From: Myxococcales bacterium
Lineage (GTDB): Bacteria; Myxococcota; Bradymonadia; UBA7976; UBA1532
Assembly (NCBI GenBank): GCA_020430675.1
Contig: JAGQJJ010000293.1
Coordinates: 1 to 5,830 of the forward strand
Reading direction: 5' to 3'
DNA: 5,830 nucleotides
How positions within the stretch are numbered: the stretch's first letter is position 1; each line of letters starts with the position of its first letter. The position numbers were made by a program, and so were the translations under genes. Positions 1-5,704 of this stretch are shown here, in pieces. The notes beneath the pieces are model-generated. The model searched no databases. It was not told the origin of the DNA and saw nothing but the letters and a program-made list of their open reading frames with translations.

Positions 1-239
1 AGCCAGGTGATCGGCGTGCGCCACTCGGGGCCGGCCTCGCGCAGCGCGGCGGTGGTCTCAAGCAGGACCAGCGCGTCGTCGGTCTCGCCCAATTCCAGCA
101 GGCAGAGCGCGTGGGCCAGCGGCGGGCGCGGGTCGACCGGGGCGCGGTTGGCGGCGGCGGCAAACGACTCGGCGGCCGAGCGCCACAAGCCGCGGCGGGC
201 CTCGGCGAGCCCGTCGAACCACGCGGGGGGCAGACGCAT
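1..239 (-). CDS. TPR-like protein, N-terminal part (cut by left window edge)
   Basis: An open frame starts with ATG at 237-239 and runs without a stop to base 1, giving 79 residues of a longer protein. The visible part is helical and rich in Ala and Leu. It shows a tetratricopeptide-like spacing: an ARRGLW helix (residues 14-19), a helix around AAESFAAAANRAP (22-34) with the usual small residues, a PxxP turn, then LAHALCLLELGETDDALVLL (41-60), the classic second helix-turn-helix. TPR-type proteins are protein-protein interaction scaffolds; the partner cannot be told here. There is no signal peptide, so it is probably cytoplasmic. It is the third gene of the leftward operon, 9 bases after the stop of the 170-residue gene, with no strong Shine-Dalgarno, so translation may depend on the upstream gene. 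I am fairly sure of the gene and moderately sure of the TPR assignment. Confidence 0.72.
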   Translation of the reverse strand, partial: MRLPPAWFDGLAEARRGLWRSAAESFAAAANRAPVDPRPPLAHALCLLELGETDDALVLLETTAALREAGPEWRTPITW

Positions 240-248
240 CAGCGCGGC

Positions 249-761
249 CTATTCAAATTCCAGGTTGCGAAACGCCCGGCTCAGCTTGGGCGCGTCGCCG
301 CTCTGATTGGCCGGCTGGCCCTCGGCCTTGGCCTTCTGGGCTGGCGCGTTGGCCGGGCGGCGCGCGGGGCGGGGCTCGGGGTCGCGGGCGAAGTCCGAGA
401 CCGGCCAGGCGTCGGTCTCGACCTGATCGTCGGCCGCCGGCCACTGCTCGGTGGGGCTGGTGCTTGAAACCGCCAGCACCCGGGGCCCGCCGTCGGCTTC
501 GACGATGACCCGATCGCCGTCGACCTCGAACAGCGCCAGCTCGGGCACGCTGAGGTTGCGCTTGAGCCAGGTGATGAGCTGGGCGAAGTCGAGCTCGCTC
601 AGGTCGGGCGTGGTCGCGGTGGGGGTGCCGGTGGGCAGGCCGCGCTCGACGACGTATTCGCGGATGAAGTCGCGCAACAGGGCGATCAGCTCGTCGCGCG
701 TCCACTCGCCGGTCGCGGTCTCAAGGGCGGCGTGCAGCGCGCCCCAATCATGTCCGGCCAT
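249..761 (-). CDS. Conserved-looking hypothetical protein, 170 aa, structured N-terminus and disordered tail
   Basis: I do not recognise the family. Residues 1-100 look folded: a helical start with WTRDELIALLRDFIREYVVERG (20-41), a second helix DFAQLITWLKRNL (58-70), then a beta hairpin LALFEVDGDRVIVEADGGPRVLAV (75-98). Residues about 100-157 are rich in Pro, Ala, Asp and Glu and are probably disordered. The protein ends in a short amphipathic stretch, KLSRAFRNLEFE (159-170), that looks like a docking motif. The ATG at 761 is chosen because GGAG lies 8 bases upstream. A GTG three codons earlier, at 770, would sit almost on top of that site. The gene overlaps the end of the pentapeptide gene by 14 bases and is 9 bases from the TPR-like gene, so the three are very likely co-transcribed. 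No membrane segment or signal peptide is seen. Confidence 0.72.
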   Translation of the reverse strand: MAGHDWGALHAALETATGEWTRDELIALLRDFIREYVVERGLPTGTPTATTPDLSELDFAQLITWLKRNLSVPELALFEVDGDRVIVEADGGPRVLAVSSTSPTEQWPAADDQVETDAWPVSDFARDPEPRPARRPANAPAQKAKAEGQPANQSGDAPKLSRAFRNLEFE

Positions 762-1407
762 GGGCCCCACTCCAGTCGGCGCGTTCGGTGCGGCAGCCGA
801 TGAGCACCGCGCCGGTCAGGTCAGCCTCGGCGAAGCAGGCGCCGGACAGGTCGGTGCGCACGAGCACCGCGCCGGTCAGATCGGCCCCGTACAGGTTCGC
901 CGAGCGCAGGTCACACTCTACCAGGAAGGCGCCGCGCAGCCGAGCGCGCAGCAACGAGGCGCCGGCCAGCCGCGGGGCGGCGAAGCGCACGCGCAGCAGC
1001 AGGGCCTTGTCGAGCCGCAGGCCAGCGGCGTCGCAGTCGGTGGCTTCGACGTCGCGCATGCGGGCGCCGCGCAGGTCGGCGCCGGTCAGCGGGCAATCGG
1101 CGAGCTGAGCGCGGCGCAGCTGCATGCCCGCGCCGCGCGCGCCGGTGAAGCTGCAATGGCTGAGCTCGCCGCCGAGCAGCGCGCTGTCGGCCAGGTCGGC
1201 CTGGGTGAAGTCGCAGCCGAGGGCCTCGAGGCGCTCGAAGCGCACGCCTTGCAGGTTGCAGCGCGCGAAGCCCACCCGGCGCAGGCGCGCGGCGGCAAAG
1301 TCGGTGCCGCGCAGGTCGCGGCCACGCAGGTCGAGGCGCTCGATCCGCAGCCCGGCGAGCGTCTGCCCCCGGCGGGCGACCACCTCCTCTGCGGTGCTGA
1401 GCCTCAT
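748..1407 (-). CDS. Pentapeptide-repeat protein (about 40 tandem repeats)
   Basis: This 219-residue protein is almost entirely pentapeptide repeats of the A(D/N)LxX kind. A hydrophobic or small residue falls on every fifth position without a break from L17 to W212 (for example L27, L32, F37, L42, F47, L52, F57, and later L162 to L202). That is about 40 repeats, or about ten coils of a right-handed quadrilateral beta-helix. The best repeats are ANLYG, ADLTG and TDLSG (170-200). Members of the family range from DNA-mimicking gyrase-protection proteins to effectors and proteins of unknown role, so the function cannot be assigned. There is no signal peptide or extra domain. ATG 1407 is preferred, with GGAGG 13 bases upstream, slightly far. 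A TTG start at 1440 would add 11 residues (ITRFGGPQSA and a start residue) but has no ribosome binding site. It is the first gene of the leftward operon. Confidence 0.9.
   Translation of the reverse strand: MRLSTAEEVVARRGQTLAGLRIERLDLRGRDLRGTDFAAARLRRVGFARCNLQGVRFERLEALGCDFTQADLADSALLGGELSHCSFTGARGAGMQLRRAQLADCPLTGADLRGARMRDVEATDCDAAGLRLDKALLLRVRFAAPRLAGASLLRARLRGAFLVECDLRSANLYGADLTGAVLVRTDLSGACFAEADLTGAVLIGCRTERADWSGAHGRT
770..773 (-). promoter_or_regulatory. Shine-Dalgarno of the 170-aa gene
   Basis: On the minus strand GGAG lies 8 bases before the ATG at 761. It sits inside the 3' end of the pentapeptide gene. It decides the start in favour of ATG 761 over the in-frame GTG at 770. Confidence 0.6.
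802..879 (-). repeat. 18-base direct repeat, 60 bases apart, within the pentapeptide gene
   Basis: The plus-strand sequence GAGCACCGCGCCGGTCAG occurs exactly at 802-819 and again at 862-879. On the coding strand it encodes LTGAVL at residues 177-182 and 197-202. The 60-base offset is 20 codons, exactly one beta-helix coil (four pentapeptides), which fits growth of the gene by duplication of whole coils. Confidence 0.8.
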
Positions 1408-1420
1408 CGCGCTTTGCGGC

Positions 1421-1425
1421 CCTCC
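1421..1425 (-). promoter_or_regulatory. Probable Shine-Dalgarno of the pentapeptide gene
   Basis: GGAGG on the minus strand lies 13 bases before ATG 1407. The spacing is longer than the usual 5-9 bases, but no other in-frame start codon lies nearer. The site would be inside the coding region if the TTG at 1440 were used. Confidence 0.4.
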
Positions 1426-1436
1426 AAATCTGGTAA

Positions 1437-1466
1437 TCAATAGGCGACGAGACGTGGCCCGCGCAA
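1437..1466 (-). promoter_or_regulatory. Weak candidate promoter for the leftward operon
   Basis: Read on the minus strand, TTGCGC (1466-1461) and TATTGA (1442-1437) are separated by 18 bases. Each hexamer matches only three of six positions of the sigma70 consensus. The position is sensible: transcription would begin near 1430, just ahead of GGAGG and ATG 1407. This is suggestive only. Confidence 0.22.
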
Positions 1467-1477
1467 TGGTCCTGATC

Positions 1478-1506
1478 TTGAGTGGGGGCGTGTGGGCAGC
1501 TATAGT
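1478..1506 (+). promoter_or_regulatory. Sigma70-type promoter of the FHA-Ycf46 operon
   Basis: TTGAGT (1478-1483) is followed after exactly 17 bases by TATAGT (1501-1506). These match the -35 and -10 consensus at four and five of six positions. Transcription would start near 1513, leaving a leader of about 44 bases before ATG 1557. It lies in the only real intergenic region and points toward the tight five-gene operon. No clear operator palindrome is seen nearby. Confidence 0.62.
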
Positions 1507-1542
1507 CGTCGCCCCGCGTCCTCGCCGCCGCGGCCGCCGCCA

Positions 1543-1548
1543 GAGGAG
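1543..1548 (+). promoter_or_regulatory. Shine-Dalgarno of the FHA gene
   Basis: GAGGAG lies 8 bases before ATG 1557, a strong site at standard spacing. It fixes the start of the FHA protein. Confidence 0.75.
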
Positions 1549-1556
1549 TCATCGCC

Positions 1557-3533
1557 ATGCCCCGCCAGGCCAGGCTGGTCTATCAAATGCCCGATGGTCG
1601 CACCCATGAACTGCCGATCGATCTGTCGCGCGAGGCGACCATCGGTCGGCACCCACAGTGCACCCTGACGGTGAATCAAGCGTCGGTCTCGCGGCGACAC
1701 GCCAAGATCTGGTCCGATGGCACCACCGCCTATATCGAAGACATGGGCAGCTCGAACGGCACCTATGTCAACAACCAGCGCATCAGCCGGTCGGCGATCT
1801 CGGCGGGCGATGAGCTGCGCTGCGGCGATTTCCGGCTGCGTTTTGTCGAAGAGGAGTCGGGCACGCGCGAGGTGCCGGCGGCGGTGGACGTGGCGCCGGC
1901 CGAGCCGCTGCCCAAGCAGCCGCGCGTGGTGGGCAGCATCCGCTCGCGCGTGCCGCGCACGCCCGACGCCGCGCCGACGCCGGTGGGGCGTATTGCCCGT
2001 TCGCGCAATGAGCAATCGCCGCCGCCGCTGCCGGCGGATTCGGTCGAGCATCAGCCGGTCGATCCGTCGATGTCGGGCTTTGATGATCCGCGCGCCGAGG
2101 TCGAGCGCCTGCGCGAAGAGGCCGGGGTCTGGAAGCGCCTCTACGACGACCTGCGCGCCCAGCAGGGTGAGGGCGGCGCGGCGGCCAATGAGGAGCGCGA
2201 CCGGGCGCTGGCCGACGTGGCCGAGCTGCGCGCCGATGTCGAGGCTCGCGACCGCCGCATCAAGGAGCTGGAGGGCGCGGTCAAGCGCGCCGAGATGCAG
2301 AGCGATACGCAGGCCGAGAGCGCGGTCAAGCTCAAGGAGCAACTCAACGCGCAGCTCAATCAGCTCGAAGAGTATCGGCGCGGCAAGGCCGAGCTGGCCG
2401 CCGAACTGGCCGCGGCGGAGGCCTCGATCGGCGAGCTGCGGCGCGCCCAGGAGGTGTCGACGACGCATGAGGACGAGCTGGCCGATCAGGTCAACGACCT
2501 CAAGCGCATGGTCGGCCAGAAGGAGCGCGAGATCCGCGGGTTTCAGCAAGAGCTCGACATGGCGACCTATGAGCTCAAGGCGGCCCGCGAAGAGAACGAG
2601 ACGCTGCGCCTGAACCTGAGCGCCGACGACAAGAGCCGCAAGGAGCTGAACACCACGGTCGACCATCTGCGGCAGGTGCTCGGCGAGAAGGAGGGCATCA
2701 TCGAGCAGCTCGAGGCCGATCTGAACCGCTGGAAGGCGCGCGCCTCGCAAGCGGAGGATCGGGCGCGCGAAGAGGGCGGGGCGATGGCTTCGCGGCTGAC
2801 CGATGATCTGACCGCGGCGCGCGATGAGCTGGCGGAGATGACCCGGCGCAACGCGGCGCTGGAGGCCGACCTGGAGAAGACGCACGCGGCGCTGGAAGAG
2901 GCGCGCGGGCAGTCGGGCAATACGCGGCAGTTGATGGATCAGCTCAACGAGCTGCGTCGCGCCAATCGCGACCTGCGCAATGAGATGGAAGCGGCGAAGG
3001 CCCAGCCGGCGGCGCCGGCGGTCGATGACGGGCGCCTCGGCGAGCTGGAGGCCCGACTCGAGGCGGCCGAGCGCGAGCGCCACGAGGCCGAGCGGCTGCG
3101 GGTGCGGGTGGAGGGCGAGCTGCGCCAGGCCCAAGAGGCGGTGCAGCGGCTGCAGGCGAGCGCGGGCGCGGCGCTGGTGTCGACCGGGGGCGGCGGAGGC
3201 GGCGAGGACGTCGCGGCGCTGCGCGATGGCGCGGTTGAGGTCTACGAGCGCCTCAACGACCTGGCGAGCGACCTGCGCATGAACGTCGAACTCTCGAAGG
3301 GCTATATCGGTGACCTGCGCCCCGTGGTCGAGGTGGCCGAAGAGCTGCGCCGCCAGGGCGTGCCCGGCGAATTGGGCGAGCAGATTCGCGCGGCGGTGGA
3401 AGAGGCCGACGCCAGCTTGACGATGGACTCGGCGGAAGAGGCCATCCGCAACGCCTTCGAGTCGTCGCGCAACTTCAAGAAGCTGATGCGCACGTTCCGC
3501 GAACTGCTCCAGACCCACGGCTACGGAGGCTGA
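1557..3533 (+). CDS. FHA-domain protein with long coiled coil, 658 aa
   Basis: The N-terminus (about residues 5-100) is an FHA domain, a phosphothreonine-binding fold. It has the expected GR (30-31), SRRHA (45-49) and SSNGTYVN (65-72) signatures, so the key Arg31, Ser45, His48 and Asn67 are present and binding is probably intact. A Pro-rich linker (about 104-175) follows. Next comes a very long, charged, Glu/Arg/Ala/Leu-rich coiled coil (about 178-535), broken around 482-490 by a Pro/Ala segment. A run of six glycines (544-549) then leads to a distinct helical C-terminal domain (about 552-655, EVYERLNDLASDLRMNVELS onward) that I do not recognise. There is no signal peptide or membrane span, so it is cytoplasmic. 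It is the first gene of the rightward operon, one base before the Ycf46 gene. The inferred role is a scaffold or sensor tying Ser/Thr phosphorylation to the AAA+ ATPase; a structural or polarity role is equally possible. Confidence 0.93.
   Translation: MPRQARLVYQMPDGRTHELPIDLSREATIGRHPQCTLTVNQASVSRRHAKIWSDGTTAYIEDMGSSNGTYVNNQRISRSAISAGDELRCGDFRLRFVEEESGTREVPAAVDVAPAEPLPKQPRVVGSIRSRVPRTPDAAPTPVGRIARSRNEQSPPPLPADSVEHQPVDPSMSGFDDPRAEVERLREEAGVWKRLYDDLRAQQGEGGAAANEERDRALADVAELRADVEARDRRIKELEGAVKRAEMQSDTQAESAVKLKEQLNAQLNQLEEYRRGKAELAAELAAAEASIGELRRAQEVSTTHEDELADQVNDLKRMVGQKEREIRGFQQELDMATYELKAAREENETLRLNLSADDKSRKELNTTVDHLRQVLGEKEGIIEQLEADLNRWKARASQAEDRAREEGGAMASRLTDDLTAARDELAEMTRRNAALEADLEKTHAALEEARGQSGNTRQLMDQLNELRRANRDLRNEMEAAKAQPAAPAVDDGRLGELEARLEAAERERHEAERLRVRVEGELRQAQEAVQRLQASAGAALVSTGGGGGGEDVAALRDGAVEVYERLNDLASDLRMNVELSKGYIGDLRPVVEVAEELRRQGVPGELGEQIRAAVEEADASLTMDSAEEAIRNAFESSRNFKKLMRTFRELLQTHGYGG
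3525..3529 (+). promoter_or_regulatory. Shine-Dalgarno of the ycf46-like gene
   Basis: GGAGG lies 5 bases before ATG 3535 and overlaps the last codons of the FHA gene, whose TGA is only one base from the ATG. This predicts efficient, coupled translation. Confidence 0.7.
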
Positions 3534-3534
3534 G

Positions 3535-5112
3535 ATGGAGCGCGTCGACAGCCGCACCGAGCTGGAGCACCTGATCCGGGCGCGCTATCCCATCATCTAT
3601 GTCGCGAGCAGCGAAGAAGAGCGCGTCGAGCACGCCCTGCGCGAGATCAGCGGGCGGGTGAACAAGCGCACCGCGCACCCGCGCAAGCTGTTGTTCTGGT
3701 CGATCACCGAGGGCTTCACCGGCGACGCCGAGTTCGACGTGAAGGACCCGATCAAGGCGCTCGACCTGATCATCAAATACGAAGAGGGCGCGGTCATCGC
3801 GCTGCGCGATTTTCATCCGTATCTCAAGGATCCGGTCGTCGTGCGCCGCCTGCGCGACTGCCATCGGGCGTTCAAGGAGTCGGAGAAGCCAAAGAACGTG
3901 CTGCTCGTCTCGCCGACGCTCAAGGTGCCGACCGAGCTTGAGAAGGAGATGGTGGTCGTCGACTTCGCGCTGCCCGATCGCGGCGAGCTGCGGGCGCTGC
4001 TCGAACAGTTCCGCGGGGCCTACAAGCTGGCCCATGACGAAGAGGCGATCGACCGCTACACCGAAGCGGCGCTGGGGCTGACCTACGACGAAGCGAACCA
4101 CGTGCTGGCCAAGAGCCTGATCCGGCACCGCGACTTCGATATCGGCACCATCCTCAGCGAGAAGAAGGCGATCATCCGCAAGTCGGGCCTGCTCGAGTAC
4201 TACGAGACCGACCAGGCGTTCGCCGATGTGGGCGGGCTGCGGGTGCTCAAGGACTGGCTGCGCAAGCGCATGAACGCCTTCACGCAGCGGGCGCGCGACT
4301 TCGGGCTGCCGGTGCCGAAGGGCATTCTGCTGATCGGCATCCCCGGCTGCGGCAAGTCGCTGACGGCGAAGGCGGTGGGCGCGCTGTGGCAGATGCCGCT
4401 GTTGCGGCTCGACGTGGGCAAGGTGTTCAGCGGGCTGGTGGGCAGCAGCGAAGAGAACATCCGCAAGGTGATCCAGACCGCCGAGGCGGTGGCGCCGGCG
4501 GTTTTGTGGCTCGATGAGCTGGAGAAGGGCTTCAGCGGGGTGCAGTCGTCGGGGCAGAGCGACGCGGGCACCACGGCGCGGGTTTTTGGCAGCTTCATTA
4601 CGTGGCTGCAGGAGAAGACGAGCCCGGTTTTTGTCATCGCCACGGCCAACGACGTCTCGATGCTGCCCCCCGAGCTGCTGCGCAAGGGGCGCTTTGATGA
4701 GATCTTCTTCGTCGACATGCCCATCGAAGAGGAGCGGCGCGAGATTCTGCGCATCCACCTCGACAAGAAGAAGCGCGATCCGGCGGGCTTCGACCTCGAT
4801 ATGCTCGCCGCCGAGACGCAGGGCTTCAGCGGCGCCGAGATCGAGCAGGGCGTGGTCGGCGCGCTGTACGACGCCTTCTTCGAGGGCGAAGACCTCGACA
4901 CGGCGCGCGTGCATCAGGCCTTCAGCGAGGTCATCCCGCTGAGCATGACGATGAAAGAGCGCATCGACGAGCTGCGCGACTGGGCGACGACCCGGGCCCG
5001 CAGCGCGAGCGGGCTGCCCATCGGCGCGCGCGATGAGCGCGGCGGCGCCGAATCACCGACGGCTGACGCGCTGCCCACCGGCATGCGCCACCTCGAACTG
5101 GAACCGGACTGA
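3535..5112 (+). CDS. ycf46: Ycf46-type AAA+ ATPase, 525 aa
   Basis: The C-terminal half is a complete AAA+ module of the classic (FtsH/Cdc48-like) clade. It has Walker A GIPGCGKS (268-275), Walker B VLWLDELE (323-330) with Asp327 and Glu328, sensor 1 ATAND (369-373), the arginine-finger segment LLRKGRFDE (381-389), and a lid with FSGAEIEQ (431-438). All catalytic residues are present, so it should hydrolyse ATP, probably as a ring. The N-terminal half (1-220), with [18 protein letters not shown] (18-35), [11 protein letters not shown] (87-97) and [11 protein letters not shown] (122-132), is typical of the Ycf46 family and lacks a Walker A. The last 40 residues look disordered. Length agrees with cyanobacterial Ycf46, a plastid-conserved protein with a reported link to carbon uptake but unknown mechanism. 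The gene overlaps the next ORF by one base. The family is near certain and the substrate unknown. Confidence 0.95.
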   Translation: MERVDSRTELEHLIRARYPIIYVASSEEERVEHALREISGRVNKRTAHPRKLLFWSITEGFTGDAEFDVKDPIKALDLIIKYEEGAVIALRDFHPYLKDPVVVRRLRDCHRAFKESEKPKNVLLVSPTLKVPTELEKEMVVVDFALPDRGELRALLEQFRGAYKLAHDEEAIDRYTEAALGLTYDEANHVLAKSLIRHRDFDIGTILSEKKAIIRKSGLLEYYETDQAFADVGGLRVLKDWLRKRMNAFTQRARDFGLPVPKGILLIGIPGCGKSLTAKAVGALWQMPLLRLDVGKVFSGLVGSSEENIRKVIQTAEAVAPAVLWLDELEKGFSGVQSSGQSDAGTTARVFGSFITWLQEKTSPVFVIATANDVSMLPPELLRKGRFDEIFFVDMPIEEERREILRIHLDKKKRDPAGFDLDMLAAETQGFSGAEIEQGVVGALYDAFFEGEDLDTARVHQAFSEVIPLSMTMKERIDELRDWATTRARSASGLPIGARDERGGAESPTADALPTGMRHLELEPD

Positions 5113-5507
5113 TGTCGCACTTCACCAAAGTCCAGACCAAGATCAAGGACCTGGTCTGCCTGCGCAAAGCGCTGGTCGATCTGGGCTACGAGTTCGCCGA
5201 GAACACCGCCGGCGTCGAGGTCAGGGGCTGGCTGGGCCAGAAAGAGACGGCGGAAATGTCGATTCGGGCCAGCAAGACCTATGATGTAGGTGTAAAACAG
5301 ACCGCAAACGGGTATGAGTTCGTCGCCGACTGGTGGGGCGTCGAGACGACCCGCGGGTTGACGCAGGAAGCGTTCGTGCGCCAGGTCACCCAGCGCTACG
5401 CCTATCACAAGGTGCTCAGCGAGGTGGCCAAGCGCGGCTACACCATCGAGACCGACGAGGTCCAGGCCGATCAGACGATCTCCATCACGGTGCGCAAATG
5501 GCAGTAA
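5112..5507 (+). CDS. ycf35: Ycf35-type DUF1257 protein, 131 aa
   Basis: The sequence carries the whole family signature: [13 protein letters not shown] at the start, LVDLGYEF (21-28), a YDVGV box (57-61), YEFVADWWGVE (68-78) and QRYAYHKVL (94-102). DUF1257 proteins are small soluble proteins encoded in cyanobacteria and red-lineage plastids as Ycf35, and scattered in other bacteria. Their biochemical role is not established. Length is normal for the family. The start ATG shares one base with the stop of the AAA+ gene (TGATG), and there is no good separate ribosome binding site, so translation is probably coupled to the ATPase. Its 3' end overlaps the DUF2997 gene by 10 bases. The context suggests it acts with the ATPase as partner, adaptor or substrate (inference). 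Around 5281-5300 the codons are unusually AT-rich for this window. Confidence 0.94.
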   Translation: MSHFTKVQTKIKDLVCLRKALVDLGYEFAENTAGVEVRGWLGQKETAEMSIRASKTYDVGVKQTANGYEFVADWWGVETTRGLTQEAFVRQVTQRYAYHKVLSEVAKRGYTIETDEVQADQTISITVRKWQ

Positions 5508-5704
5508 GAACCGAGATCGACATTGAGATCACGCCCGCAGGGGAGGTGAAGCTCAAGGTCCGGGGCATGCCCGGGGCCGACTGCCTGGAGCTGACGCGCA
5601 CCATCGAAGAGGAGCTGGGGCTGGTGGTGGAGCGGGAGAAGACGTCGGAGTACTACCAGGCCGCTGTCGAGGCCCAGGAATCGGTGAAGATCGGAGAAGA
5701 TTGA
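5498..5704 (+). CDS. DUF2997 small protein, 68 aa
   Basis: This is a short protein with a beta hairpin (RTEIDIEITPAGEVKLKVRG, 4-23) followed by helices. It shows the DUF2997 hallmarks: GADCLELTRTIEEELG (26-41), with a single cysteine at residue 29, and EKTSEYYQ (47-54). In cyanobacteria DUF2997 genes commonly sit beside ycf35; no function is known. The ATG at 5498 is chosen because homologous sequence begins just after it. The same frame is open far upstream (an ATG at 5333), but that stretch lies within the DUF1257 gene in another frame and looks nothing like a protein family. It overlaps DUF1257 by 10 bases and the following gene by one. The lone Cys29 could be a redox, metal or thiol-conjugation site (inference). 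The family call is strong. Confidence 0.9.
   Translation: MAVRTEIDIEITPAGEVKLKVRGMPGADCLELTRTIEEELGLVVEREKTSEYYQAAVEAQESVKIGED
5693..5697 (+). promoter_or_regulatory. Shine-Dalgarno of the fifth operon gene
   Basis: GGAGA lies 6 bases before ATG 5704, inside the last codons of the DUF2997 gene. It supports 5704 as a true start rather than a chance ATG in the TGATG overlap. Confidence 0.55.

Noticed and set aside
249..770. GTG start at 770 for the 170-aa protein
   Set aside because: The GGAG site at 770-773 immediately abuts this codon, whereas it is well spaced (8 bases) from ATG 761.
748..1440. TTG start for the pentapeptide gene at 1440
   Set aside because: There is no ribosome binding site before it, the extra 11 residues do not look like part of the fold, and the candidate leftward promoter would lie inside it. 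ATG 1407 is preferred, though the matter is not settled.
451..1443. Plus-strand open frame (330 codons) across the pentapeptide gene
   Set aside because: Its AGQVG-like periodicity is the reverse image of the pentapeptide repeats on the other strand. The minus-strand reading has the clear A(D/N)LxX register.
1530..1537. GCGGCCGC palindrome in the leader of the FHA gene as an operator
   Set aside because: It sits in a run of GCC/GCG triplets and is expected by composition; no longer dyad flanks it.
1500..3557. Long minus-strand open frame (685 codons) antisense to the FHA gene
   Set aside because: Its translation is a Leu/Arg/His/Ala-rich shadow with no domain. The plus strand encodes an unmistakable FHA domain and coiled coil with a strong ribosome binding site.
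3475..4914. Long minus-strand open frame (479 codons) antisense to the AAA+ gene
   Set aside because: This is a GC-driven shadow of the ATPase gene, rich in Arg, Leu, His and Gln and without family signature.
5280..5285. TATGAT as an internal -10 promoter element within DUF1257
   Set aside because: It matches five of six -10 positions, but there is no acceptable -35 hexamer 16-18 bases upstream.
5333..5704. Extended 123-codon version of the DUF2997 ORF
   Set aside because: The first 55 codons lie out of frame inside DUF1257 and read as Arg/Gly/His-rich nonsense; family similarity begins at ATG 5498.
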